A DNA stretch of 42,243 bases from an uncultured Bacilli bacterium (GTDB lineage Bacteria > Bacillota_I > Bacilli_A > RF39 > UBA660): the NCBI GenBank assembly GCA_934162285.1, contig CAKPHY010000011.1, positions 1 to 42,243 on the forward strand, given 5' to 3'. Under the pieces are notes generated by a model, which was not told the origin of the DNA, searched no databases, and saw only the letters and a list, made by a program, of their open reading frames with translations. Of the stretch, positions 17,632-25,003 are shown piece after piece. The position numbers and the translations under genes were made by a program. Within the stretch, counting starts at the first letter, position 1. Each line of letters opens with the position of its first letter.

Positions 17632-17667
17632 AAAAAAACGTTAAAACTGGGTTTTTAATGTTTTTTG
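17632..17667 (+). terminator. Terminator of the sigma-factor gene
   Basis: An A-run and ACGTTAAAA (about 17638-17646) pair with TTTTTAATGT and the following T-run (to 17666), with one G-T pair. The stem is AT-rich, so strength is moderate. Confidence 0.65.
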
Positions 17668-17707
17668 TTGTGTGGAAATGTTTATTCTTTGTTTATTATT
17701 AACAAAA

Positions 17708-17727
17708 AATGTATTTTTTCATACATT
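17708..17727 (+). promoter_or_regulatory. Dyad upstream of the LysM amidase
   Basis: AATGTAT (17708-17714) and ATACATT (17721-17727) form a 7-bp inverted repeat with a 6-bp centre, ending at a TTAAAAT that could be the -10. It is followed by TAGGTGAT and the ATG at 17745. It may be an operator; the factor is unknown. Confidence 0.35.
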
Positions 17728-17744
17728 AAAATAGGTGATTAATT

Positions 17745-18941
17745 ATGAATGAAAGAGCAAATAAAAAAGTTGTTATAGATGCTGGACATGGAGGAGACGA
17801 TTCGGGTGCTGTTGGTAATGGTATAACTGAAAAAAATTTGACTTTAGAAATTTCCAAATATATTTATGATAGATTGAGAGAATTGGGTGTTCCTGTATAT
17901 ATAACTCGAACTGTTGATGAAACTATTGAACCAAAAGCTCGTGTTAATAGAATATTAAATGCATTTGGTGATAATAAAGATGTAATAGTTTTATCTAATC
18001 ACATAAATGCAGGAGGTGGCGATGGTGCTGAAGTAATATATGCCCTTCGTAACGATGATGTATTACCCAATCTAATTTTAAAAGAAATAGAAAAAGCAGG
18101 TCAAAATGCTCGAAAAGTTTATCAACGAAGACTTCCAAGTAATACAGCTAAAGATTATTATTTTATTCATAGAGAAACTGGTAAAACACAACCAGTTATA
18201 GTTGAATATGGTTTTCTTGATTCAACAGGTGATGATGTTAGTCAATTAAAAAATGATTCTTTAAAATATGCTGAAGCGGTTGTTAAAGCATTAACTGAAT
18301 ATTTAGATATTCCTTATGATAAAGGTCCTTCTGAATATTATGTTGTAAAAAAGGGTGATACTTTATATTCTATTGCCTCAAAAAATAACACAACAGTTAC
18401 AAAAATAAAAGAATTAAATGATTTAACATCTAACAATTTGAGTGTTGGTCAAAAAATTATTTTACCTGGTTCTACAGTTACTGAAGTAAGTGATTTCTAT
18501 ATTGTAAAAAGTGGTGATAGTTTGTATTCTATTGCTGCTAAGAATAATACTACAGTAAATGAAATAAAGAAACTTAATAATTTAACATCTAATACATTAA
18601 GCATAGGTCAGAAATTAATTTTGCCTTCAACTTCAACTAAAGAAGATGATAATTATTATATTGTAAAGAGTGGAGACAGCTTATACTCTATTGCTGTTAA
18701 AAATGGAACAACAGTAAATGAGGTAAAAAAACTTAATAATTTGACATCAAATACACTAAGTATAGGTCAAAAATTATTATTAACAGCTCCAACGTATGAA
18801 AATTATTATACTGTAAAAAGCGGGGATAGTTTATATTCTATTGCTAAACGAAATAATACAACAGTAGACGAAATAAAAAAGCTTAATAAATTGTCATCTA
18901 ATTTATTAAGTGTTGGTCAAAAGTTAATATTACCTAATTAA
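17745..18941 (+). CDS. N-acetylmuramoyl-L-alanine amidase with four C-terminal LysM domains, no signal peptide
   Basis: A 398-aa protein. The Amidase_3 domain covers residues 7-188 with Zn ligands H15 (DAGHGG), E29 and H86 (SNHIN), and catalytic E154 (VEYGFLD). Four LysM repeats follow at about 197-241, 250-294, 303-347 and 353-397, each with the K-GD-LYSIA and L-S-GQK core; repeats 2-4 are the most alike. LysM binds GlcNAc in peptidoglycan. The N-terminus MNERANKKVVIDAG goes straight into the first catalytic strand, so there is no signal peptide or anchor. Export by a non-Sec route, release by lysis, or a spore/forespore-like role would be needed. Its stop lies within a direct repeat (18936-19066). 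Confidence 0.88.
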   Translation: MNERANKKVVIDAGHGGDDSGAVGNGITEKNLTLEISKYIYDRLRELGVPVYITRTVDETIEPKARVNRILNAFGDNKDVIVLSNHINAGGGDGAEVIYALRNDDVLPNLILKEIEKAGQNARKVYQRRLPSNTAKDYYFIHRETGKTQPVIVEYGFLDSTGDDVSQLKNDSLKYAEAVVKALTEYLDIPYDKGPSEYYVVKKGDTLYSIASKNNTTVTKIKELNDLTSNNLSVGQKIILPGSTVTEVSDFYIVKSGDSLYSIAAKNNTTVNEIKKLNNLTSNTLSIGQKLILPSTSTKEDDNYYIVKSGDSLYSIAVKNGTTVNEVKKLNNLTSNTLSIGQKLLLTAPTYENYYTVKSGDSLYSIAKRNNTTVDEIKKLNKLSSNLLSVGQKLILPN

Positions 18942-19066
18942 AAGTTGATGAATTTAAATTGAGATCAAAATTTAATTTTGATCTTTTATTATGCTTTATT
19001 TAAATAGATTGAAAATAGAATATTATTAAATTTTTGATATAATATTAAAATGAAAAGTAAAAAATT
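18936..19066 (+). repeat. Direct repeat DR1, left copy
   Basis: About 131 bp, roughly 85% identical by eye to 22582-22707, with several 1-3 bp indels. It spans the amidase stop, a terminator (18963-18987) and a TATAAT promoter (19038-19043), and runs into a degenerate copy of the beginning of the small acidic-protein transcript. The right copy precedes the intact small gene. The two copies bracket about 3.5 kb of accessory genes, so the original order was probably amidase, then small gene. Confidence 0.75.
18963..18989 (+). terminator. Terminator of the LysM amidase
   Basis: GATCAAAAT (18963-18971) pairs with ATTTTGATC (18975-18983), followed by TTTTATTAT. It lies inside DR1-left; the same hairpin occurs in DR1-right at 22609-22637. 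Confidence 0.75.
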
Positions 19067-19099
19067 GGTATTGATAATTTTTCAAAATAGTAAAAGCAA

Positions 19100-19128
19100 T
19101 TGTTACGAGAACAAATGTTTGATATAAT
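19100..19128 (+). promoter_or_regulatory. Promoter of the dinD pseudogene
   Basis: TTGTTA (19100-19105), 17 bp, TATAAT (19123-19128), followed by AGAGGG and an ATG at 19151. The promoter looks functional although the gene behind it is broken. No LexA-type palindrome overlaps it that I can see. Confidence 0.6.
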
Positions 19129-19150
19129 ATATAACAAGAGGGCTAAAAAA

Positions 19151-19977
19151 ATGTATAATATAAAAGAATATACTAAAAAACTTTTGAAAGCATAAAACAT
19201 ATTGATGAATATGGAAATGAATTTTAGGAAGCAAGAGAATTAATGCCTTTACTAGAATATAGTAAATGGGGAGATTTTCATAAAGTTATAAAGCGTGCAA
19301 AGATTGCTTGCGAAACTAGTAATAACAATGTTTTAGATCACTTTCCTGAGTTCAGGAAACCGATAGTTGGTGGTAAAGGGAATATTCAAAACGTAATTGA
19401 TTATCATTTATCTCGTTATGCATGTTATTTAATAGTTCAAAATGCAGATCCTAGAAAAAAGTCAGTAGCTTTTGGACAAACGTACTTTGCAATACAAACT
19501 AGAAAACAGGAAATTACTGAGTTAGAATATTCAAAGCTAACTGAAGATGAAAAAAGATTATATACTAGAATTCTTGTTAATAATAAAAATAAATATTTAT
19601 TTAAAACAGCTAAAGAATCCGGTGTAGAAAATTTTGGCAAGTTTAATAATTATGGATATAAAGGGTTTTACAATGGAGAAACAGCTAAACAAATAGCCAA
19701 ACGTAAAAATATAAAAGAAAATGAGGATATTTTTGATTATATGGAAAGTGAGGAATTAGGTGCAAATTTATTCCGTATTACACAAACAGAAGATAAACTA
19801 AAAAAAGATAATATAGATAATGAAGATGATGCTTGTTTAACTCACTATAATGTAGGTAAAACTGTTAGAAGAGCAATTGAAGAACTTGGCGGTAATATGC
19901 CAGAAACTTTACCAACTCCAGAAAAATTTATAAAAGAATTAGAGAAAGACGAATTACAAAAAATCGTAAGTAATTAA
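19151..19977 (+). pseudogene. dinD: dinD (DNA-damage-inducible protein D), frameshifted and with a nonsense codon
   Basis: The open part from 19243 (244 aa) matches DinD: KRAKIACETSNN, DYHLSRYACYLIVQNADPRK and AFGQTYFAIQTRKQE, then LFRITQTEDKL and THYNVGKTVR. Reading upstream in the same frame from 19183 gives FESIKHIDEYGNEF, then TAG at 19225-19227, then EARELMPLLEYSKW. DinD homologues have NEFWEARELM, so the TAG is a TGG-to-TAG change. Further up, the natural start (ATG at 19151 after a good promoter and AGAGGG) is in another frame, so about one base has been lost near 19175-19183. A truncated protein from 19243 is possible but lacks a ribosome site. First gene of the DR1-bounded insertion. 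Confidence 0.82.
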
Positions 19978-20180
19978 GAAGATTATTTGAAAAAAAAGAA
20001 ATCAATATGAGTAACGATTATGTAATTTTTATGCCAAGTATTATGAAATAAAAGATAAATTGGAAAGTTAGAATAATGATAGTTATAAAAAGATTATACT
20101 TTATATTTATTCCTATTTTTAAAATCTAATTAAAATCTATATGATATAAATTATAATATTTTGCACATCATATTATCGAC

Positions 20181-20256
20181 GTAATAATTTTAGAAAATTA
20201 AAAGTTATTACGATTAATAGTAATAACTTTACAAAAATATAAAAATGATATATAAT
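20181..20256 (+). promoter_or_regulatory. Promoter with overlapping dyad, DUF4143 ATPase gene
   Basis: TTTACA (20228-20233), 17 bp, TATAAT (20251-20256). A perfect 11-bp inverted repeat, AAAGTTATTAC (20201-20211) and GTAATAACTTT (20220-20230), overlaps the -35, and a third half-site GTAATAA lies at 20181-20187. This looks like an operator. The rest of the roughly 300-base gap 19978-20274 holds only short meaningless frames. Confidence 0.55.
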
Positions 20257-20274
20257 GTAATCAGAGGTGAAAAA

Positions 20275-21480
20275 ATGCTTTTAAGAGAAGATTATTTATC
20301 TAAAATAAGAGGATTTTATGATTCGAATTTAATTAAAATATTGGTTGGTATAAGAAGATGTGGTAAATCAGTTATTTTAAATCAAATAATAGAAGAATTA
20401 AAAGAAAAAAGAAAAATTGATGAAGATCATATAATATTTATTAATTTTGAATTTATTGAATTTGAAGAATTACTAGATTATAAAAAACTAAATAAATTCA
20501 TAAAAGATAAAATTCAAGATAATAAAATATATTATTTGTTTTTAGACGAAATTCAAAATGTAGATAACTTTGAAAAAGTTGTTAATTCATTACGAGCTTC
20601 AATAAAAAATATCAGCATATTTTTAACTGGTTCTAATAGTAAAATGTTATCAGATGAATTATCATCAGTTTTATCTGGAAGATATGTTTTATTTAACATT
20701 AATCCTTTATCTTATAAAGAGTATGTTTCTTTAACAAATAAAGATGGGAGAGACTTAGATACTTTTTGGGATTATGCTAAATGGGGAGGACTTCCTAATA
20801 GATGTGAATTTACAAATGAAATAGATATTAAAAACTACCTCCATAGTGTATATGATTCAATCATTTTAAGAGATGTTGTAAAAAGATTAAATTTAAAAGA
20901 TACAGTTTTGTTTGATATGATATTACAATATTTAATTGAAACTACTGGTCGTGAATTTTCCGCTGATAATATTATAAAATATCTAGAGAAAGAAAATAAA
21001 AAAATATCTAATGAAACATTATATAATTACATAGATGCTTTATGTAAAGCATTAATACTTAAAAAGGTATATAGATATAATATTGCAGGTAAAGGAGTTT
21101 TAAAAACGTTAAATAAGTATTATGCAACTGATTTAGGAATTGCCCAAATTAAAAATAATAATCCAGAATTTAAAAGTTATGTTGTTTTAGAAAATGTTGT
21201 TTATAATGAATTAATAAATAGGAACTACGAAGTATATATTGGTAAAACTAAAAATGGTGAAGTTGACTTTTTAGCAAAGAGAGATGGAAGTATTAAATAT
21301 ATTCAAGTCACTTATGAAATGAAAGGCAATGAAAGTACTATTGAAAGAGAATTTGGAGCGTATAAATCTATAGAAGATAACTATCCAAAATATGTTATTT
21401 CTCTTGACAAAATTGATTTATCTCGTGATGGTATTATTCATTTGAATTTGATTGATTTTTTATTAAGTGAAGAAATTTAA
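20275..21480 (+). CDS. AAA ATPase with DUF4143 C-terminal domain
   Basis: A 401-aa protein of the common AAA_14 + DUF4143 type, function unproven. Walker A GIRRCGKS is at residues 25-32, Walker B YLFLDE at 87-92, and a sensor-like FLTGSNSKML at 116-125. The C-terminal half contains KYYATDLGI and EVDFLAKRDG...IQV, the nuclease-like (PD-(D/E)XK-related) end typical of DUF4143. These proteins are frequent, strain-variable accessory genes. The start at 20275 has GAGGTGA 4 bp upstream; an ATG at 20245 would lie upstream of the -10 (20251-20256) and so not be transcribed. The gene lies inside the DR1-bounded insertion with its own regulated promoter. Confidence 0.87.
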   Translation: MLLREDYLSKIRGFYDSNLIKILVGIRRCGKSVILNQIIEELKEKRKIDEDHIIFINFEFIEFEELLDYKKLNKFIKDKIQDNKIYYLFLDEIQNVDNFEKVVNSLRASIKNISIFLTGSNSKMLSDELSSVLSGRYVLFNINPLSYKEYVSLTNKDGRDLDTFWDYAKWGGLPNRCEFTNEIDIKNYLHSVYDSIILRDVVKRLNLKDTVLFDMILQYLIETTGREFSADNIIKYLEKENKKISNETLYNYIDALCKALILKKVYRYNIAGKGVLKTLNKYYATDLGIAQIKNNNPEFKSYVVLENVVYNELINRNYEVYIGKTKNGEVDFLAKRDGSIKYIQVTYEMKGNESTIEREFGAYKSIEDNYPKYVISLDKIDLSRDGIIHLNLIDFLLSEEI

Positions 21481-21584
21481 AATGAAAAATCTAATGTTAT
21501 TAAGAAATATTTAATAATAAAAATGTGCGAATTCTGCGTAGTTCTAAAATAATTACTATTAAAAGAAAGAAGTAGGTGAAGTAA

Positions 21585-22472
21585 ATGGATAATAAGTTTA
21601 ATAATATGTTACAAGAGTTTTTAAAAAATAATAATATTAAAAATATTGATGAAGCAAATGAAAAATTACAAGAATTTATAGAAATGTATAATAATGGTGA
21701 AATAGAATATAAAAATACACCACTTGATGATGCTTACGAAATATTAGAAGAAGCACAAAATGCAAGAAACAAAAAAGAGGCTATAAAGTTAGCAAAAAAG
21801 GCATATGAAAAATCGCCAGAGTGTTTTGATGCAATTTTATTTCAATGTGACTTAGAGGAAAATGGAATAAAAAAAATGAAACTTTTGGGTGATGGTTTAG
21901 AAACTGAAAAAAATAGATTAACAAAAGAAAAATATTTTGATAAAAAAAACATTGGACATTTTTATGGAATATTTGAAACAAGACCATATATTAGAGGATT
22001 GGTTGTTAAAGCAGAATATTTATTAGAAGAAGGAAAATTGCGCCAAGCAGAAAGTATATGTAGAGAAGTTTTAAGATTAAATGAAAATGATAATATGGGA
22101 GCTAGATATTTATTAATGGCAATATTTGCTACATTAGAAGAAGAAAATGATATGCTTAAATTATATAAAAAATATCCTGAAGAAACTTTAGAAATGTTAT
22201 TTCCTTTATTTGCATTATACTATAAAATTGGAAATGATAATAAAGCTAAGGAATATTTAAATAGAGTTAATAAATGCAATTCAAATTTTGTTAAGCTTTT
22301 TAATGGTAGTATAAGAAAAAATGATAAAGTAACTCCTGGCTATTATAGTAGAGGCGATTCTTCCGAAATCTTTATGTATTTAGAACGTTATGGCTATTTA
22401 TTAATCACAATGCCAAGACTTCATGAATATGTTATAGAAAATTTAATGAAAAATAAAAAGAGTCATAAGTAA
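21585..22472 (+). CDS. Tetratricopeptide-repeat protein (ST7-like ETRPY motif)
   Basis: A 295-aa soluble protein. Helical repeats are visible: EAIKLAKKAYEKSPECFDA (about residues 65-83) and QAESICREVLRLNENDNMG (about 155-173) are TPR-like. Between them HFYGIFETRPYIRGL resembles the conserved ETRPYMR block of a bacterial TPR group related to the ST7 family. Many relatives carry a C-terminal SEC-C zinc motif; this one does not. The role is unknown; protein-protein contacts are likely. RBS AGTAGGTGAAG precedes the ATG. It is the last gene of the DR1-bounded insertion and is followed by about 110 bases without a recognisable gene before the right repeat. Confidence 0.7.
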   Translation: MDNKFNNMLQEFLKNNNIKNIDEANEKLQEFIEMYNNGEIEYKNTPLDDAYEILEEAQNARNKKEAIKLAKKAYEKSPECFDAILFQCDLEENGIKKMKLLGDGLETEKNRLTKEKYFDKKNIGHFYGIFETRPYIRGLVVKAEYLLEEGKLRQAESICREVLRLNENDNMGARYLLMAIFATLEEENDMLKLYKKYPEETLEMLFPLFALYYKIGNDNKAKEYLNRVNKCNSNFVKLFNGSIRKNDKVTPGYYSRGDSSEIFMYLERYGYLLITMPRLHEYVIENLMKNKKSHK

Positions 22473-22581
22473 TAAGAATTTAAGACAAGAATTATTTTAT
22501 ATATTAAGAATTAGAGAGTTGTTTGAAAAACACAATATAAATTTTTAAAATATTAAGAAATTAGAAAAAAGTTATTCATTG

Positions 22582-22707
22582 AATTAGAAGTTGATGAATT
22601 TAAGTTGAGATCAAAATTTAATTTTTGATCTTTTATTATTTTATTTAAAATTTTTGAAAATAAAATATTAAATTTTGGTATAATATTAAATGAAAGGAAA
22701 GAAAATT
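22582..22707 (+). repeat. Direct repeat DR1, right copy
   Basis: Matches 18936-19066. It contains a hairpin terminator (22609-22637) and TATAAT (22679-22684), which is the promoter of the intact small acidic gene. The bases just before it (22570-22581) weakly resemble the end of the LysM amidase coding region, so the original duplication may have included some of that gene. Confidence 0.72.
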
Positions 22708-22710
22708 TTG

Positions 22711-22857
22711 ATGGATGATGAAAAATTAGAAGAACAAATGAATAATTATGATCTTGAAGACGAAGAAAAAGAACTTGTAAGAAAAGGATTATATGATGTT
22801 ACAAGTTTTGGTGAAGAAGAACTTGAAGATGACGATTATTATAACGAAGATGAATAG
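22711..22857 (+). CDS. Small acidic protein, 48 aa
   Basis: MDDEKLEEQMNNYDLEDEEK opens the protein, then ELVRKGLYDVTSFGEEE and an acidic DDDYYNEDE end. About 20 of 48 residues are Asp or Glu. There is no membrane segment. TATAAT at 22679-22684 and AAAGGA at 22693-22698 support the ATG at 22711; an ATG at 22690 is in frame but sits at the likely transcript start. I do not recognise the family. Amphipathic segments around residues 4-25 could form a helix. It has its own promoter, which lies in the right direct repeat, and a weak terminator at 22892-22917. It could be a regulatory or RNAP-associated acidic protein like delta; that is speculation. Confidence 0.55.
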   Translation: MDDEKLEEQMNNYDLEDEEKELVRKGLYDVTSFGEEELEDDDYYNEDE

Positions 22858-22891
22858 TTTGACTTTTATTTTTTATATGTTAAAATGATAT

Positions 22892-22917
22892 AGCAAGTTT
22901 AAAATATCTTGCTTTTA
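22892..22917 (+). terminator. Weak terminator after the small acidic gene
   Basis: AGCAAG (22892-22897) pairs with CTTGCT (22908-22913) around a 10-nt loop, followed by TTTTATTATT. Confidence 0.5.
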
Positions 22918-22935
22918 TTATTGGTGTTAGTGTTT

Positions 22936-22964
22936 TTGCTTTTGTAATATTTTTATGTTATAAT
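22936..22964 (+). promoter_or_regulatory. Promoter of the DUF4358/MBOAT/DHHW genes
   Basis: TTGCTT (22936-22941), 17 bp, TATAAT (22959-22964). The leader to the ATG at 22996 is about 25 nt and contains AAAGGAGG. Confidence 0.72.
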
Positions 22965-22995
22965 GCAGTTACTAAGACTAGAAAGGAGGCGGGTT

Positions 22996-23556
22996 ATGAA
23001 AAAGAAATCTATTTTGATAGGTGGTATTGTTGTTGCTGTTCTTGTAGTAATTGGTTTAATTATTGCTTTTGGTAACAAAAAAGTTGATGGTACTATCAAA
23101 AATGTTATTAGTATTAAGAAGATGTTTAATACTGTTTATAAAGGGGTTGATTTACCAGCCGTTGAAACTGAAGAAGTTGAAGTAAATGCTGACAATGTAA
23201 AAGCTTATACTGGTCTATCATCAAATGCTAATATTGAAAAATTAGTTGTTTCTGAACCTTTAATGAATGCTCAAGCTTATTCAGCTGTAGCACTTCTTGT
23301 AAAAGAAGGAACTGATGTTGAAAAACTAAAGCAAGAAATATTGGATAATATTGATATGCGAAAATGGATTTGCGTTTCAGCAGAACAATTGTATATTACT
23401 AATAATGGAAATTTGATATTCTTAGTTATGTCTTCTGATGATTGGGCTAAACCTGTTTATGAAAATTTTAAGAAATATGTTAATAATGAAATTGGTAAAG
23501 AACTTCAGAAAAAAAATAGCGAAGAGGATATCGAACTTCCACCAGAAATGCAATAA
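22996..23556 (+). CDS. Membrane-anchored DUF4358-like protein
   Basis: A 186-aa protein with a TM segment at about residues 6-26 and an outer domain. The outer part has the pattern of DUF4358: an ETEEVEVNADNVKAYTG start, a SAVALLVKEGTDVEKLKQEI middle (Ala-rich strand then helix), and NGNLIFLVMSSDD near the end. DUF4358 proteins commonly sit beside MBOAT and DHHW genes, as here, so a part in surface-polymer acylation or its export is likely, but no activity is known. AAAGGAGG supports the ATG at 22996; an in-frame ATG at 22963 would sit on the -10 box. Confidence 0.68.
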   Translation: MKKKSILIGGIVVAVLVVIGLIIAFGNKKVDGTIKNVISIKKMFNTVYKGVDLPAVETEEVEVNADNVKAYTGLSSNANIEKLVVSEPLMNAQAYSAVALLVKEGTDVEKLKQEILDNIDMRKWICVSAEQLYITNNGNLIFLVMSSDDWAKPVYENFKKYVNNEIGKELQKKNSEEDIELPPEMQ

Positions 23557-23562
23557 TATAAT

Positions 23563-23589
23563 AGCACCCATATATGTGGTGCTTTATTT
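23563..23589 (+). terminator. Intercistronic hairpin, possible attenuator
   Basis: AGCACC (23563-23568) pairs with GGTGCT (23578-23583), with an inner CA/TG pair, followed by TTATTTG. It has the strong GC stem of a terminator but a weak T-run, and lies between the DUF4358-like and MBOAT genes. It probably lowers readthrough into MBOAT or protects the upstream mRNA end. Confidence 0.5.
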
Positions 23590-23603
23590 GTAAGGAGGAT
23601 ATC

Positions 23604-24995
23604 ATGTTATTTACAAGTATAAGTTTTTTATACTATTTTTTACCAATTGTTTTATTGATTTATTTTATATTACCAAAGAAATTTAAAAATTTTGTATTAT
23701 TTTTAGCGTCAATGTTTTTTTATTTTTATGGTGAGCCTAAATATATATTTTTAATGCTATTTGAAATATTAGTTGCTTATGTTGGTGCTATTTTGATTAA
23801 TAAATATAAGAGTAAAACAATTTTTACAATTGTTCTTATAATTCATATTGGACTTTTAGGAATATTTAAATATACAGATTTTTTTATTCAAAATATTAAT
23901 AGTATATTTAAAACTAATATATCATTTTTAAGAATAGCTTTACCGATTGGAATATCTTTTTATACATTTCAAATTATTAGTTATGTAGTAGATGTTTATA
24001 ATGGTAAAGTTAAAGTACAAAAAAATTTTTTGAAACTAGCTACTTATGTATCCTTATTTCCTCAGTTAATTGCAGGGCCAATTGTTCGTTATGAAACTGT
24101 AGAGGATGAATTAGATAATCGAACTCATAGTGTTGATGATTTTGCTATTGGGGCTCGTCGTTTTACAATTGGATTAGCAAAAAAAGTTTTAATAGCTAAT
24201 GTTTTAGGTGAGCTTTGTTCTAAATTTGGTTTAGAAGCTTCCCGTAGTGTTGTATTTTATTGGATTAATGCCATTAGTTATATGTTACAAATTTATTTTG
24301 ATTTTTCAGCATATTCAGATATGGCGATTGGCCTTGGAAGAATATTTGGGTTTCATTTTTTAGAAAATTTTGATTATCCTTATATTTCAAAAAGCATAAC
24401 TGAATTTTGGCGTAGATGGCACATTAGTTTAGGCTCTTGGTTCCGCGATTACGTTTATATTCCTTTAGGTGGTAATCGTAAAGGGAAGCTTATTTTGCTT
24501 AGAAATATTTTAGTTGTTTGGTTTTTAACCGGTTTTTGGCATGGAGCTAGTTGGAACTTTGTAATTTGGGGATTAATGTTTGGTATTCTTCTTATCATAG
24601 AAAAATTGTGGATAGGAAAGTATTTAGAAAAATTACCTAAATGGGTACAAAGTTTATATGTTTTATTTATTGTTATGATTAGTTTTATTATTTTTAATGC
24701 TGATAATATGAGTATTGCTTTTAAAAATATAACAGGGTTGTTTGGTTTAAATGGTGAAAGTTTTATAAATGATTATACGATTTACAATTTAAAGAGTTAC
24801 GCAATTATTTTAGTTATTGCTATTTTAGCTGCTACACCTTTGTTTAAAAATATAATAGAGAAATTAAAGAAAAATGAATTTATGAATAAAATAATTAATA
24901 TTTTAGAACCAGTATTTATGGTTGCTTTATTATTAATTGTAACTGCTTATTTAGTTGATAATTCTTATAATCCATTTTTATATTTCAGATTTTAG
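23604..24995 (+). CDS. MBOAT family O-acyltransferase (AlgI/DltB-like)
   Basis: A 463-aa polytopic membrane enzyme that moves acyl groups onto an extracellular polymer. The MBOAT core is complete: FWRRWHISLGSWFRDY with H273, IPLGGNRKG, and the active-site GFWHGASW with H313. About 11 hydrophobic segments are seen. It is closer to the AlgI/PatA group than to DltB because the partner downstream is a DHHW protein, and no dltA/dltC is present. The substrate is therefore likely acetyl on a surface polysaccharide. RBS AAGGAGGA precedes the ATG at 23604; an in-frame start at 23574 lies in the hairpin. 8 bp separate it from the DHHW gene. Confidence 0.92.
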   Translation: MLFTSISFLYYFLPIVLLIYFILPKKFKNFVLFLASMFFYFYGEPKYIFLMLFEILVAYVGAILINKYKSKTIFTIVLIIHIGLLGIFKYTDFFIQNINSIFKTNISFLRIALPIGISFYTFQIISYVVDVYNGKVKVQKNFLKLATYVSLFPQLIAGPIVRYETVEDELDNRTHSVDDFAIGARRFTIGLAKKVLIANVLGELCSKFGLEASRSVVFYWINAISYMLQIYFDFSAYSDMAIGLGRIFGFHFLENFDYPYISKSITEFWRRWHISLGSWFRDYVYIPLGGNRKGKLILLRNILVVWFLTGFWHGASWNFVIWGLMFGILLIIEKLWIGKYLEKLPKWVQSLYVLFIVMISFIIFNADNMSIAFKNITGLFGLNGESFINDYTIYNLKSYAIILVIAILAATPLFKNIIEKLKKNEFMNKIINILEPVFMVALLLIVTAYLVDNSYNPFLYFRF

Positions 24996-25003
24996 GAGGA
25001 TTT

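Noticed and set aside
18340..18935. Repeated DNA units resembling a CRISPR or tandem repeat
   Set aside because: These are the four LysM coding repeats (about 150 bp each, in frame, diverged), not short identical repeats with spacers.
20010..20054. 15-codon reading frame after dinD (ATG at about 20008)
   Set aside because: Very short, no ribosome site, no recognisable content; probably chance or a remnant.
18936..22707. Composite transposon or integrative element
   Set aside because: No transposase, integrase, inverted ends or short target duplication; the bounding repeats are host gene-end sequence.
22859..22886. Promoter TTGACT-16-TAAAAT after the small acidic gene
   Set aside because: Its transcript would begin right at a terminator hairpin (22892-22917); the promoter at 22936-22964 better explains the next gene.
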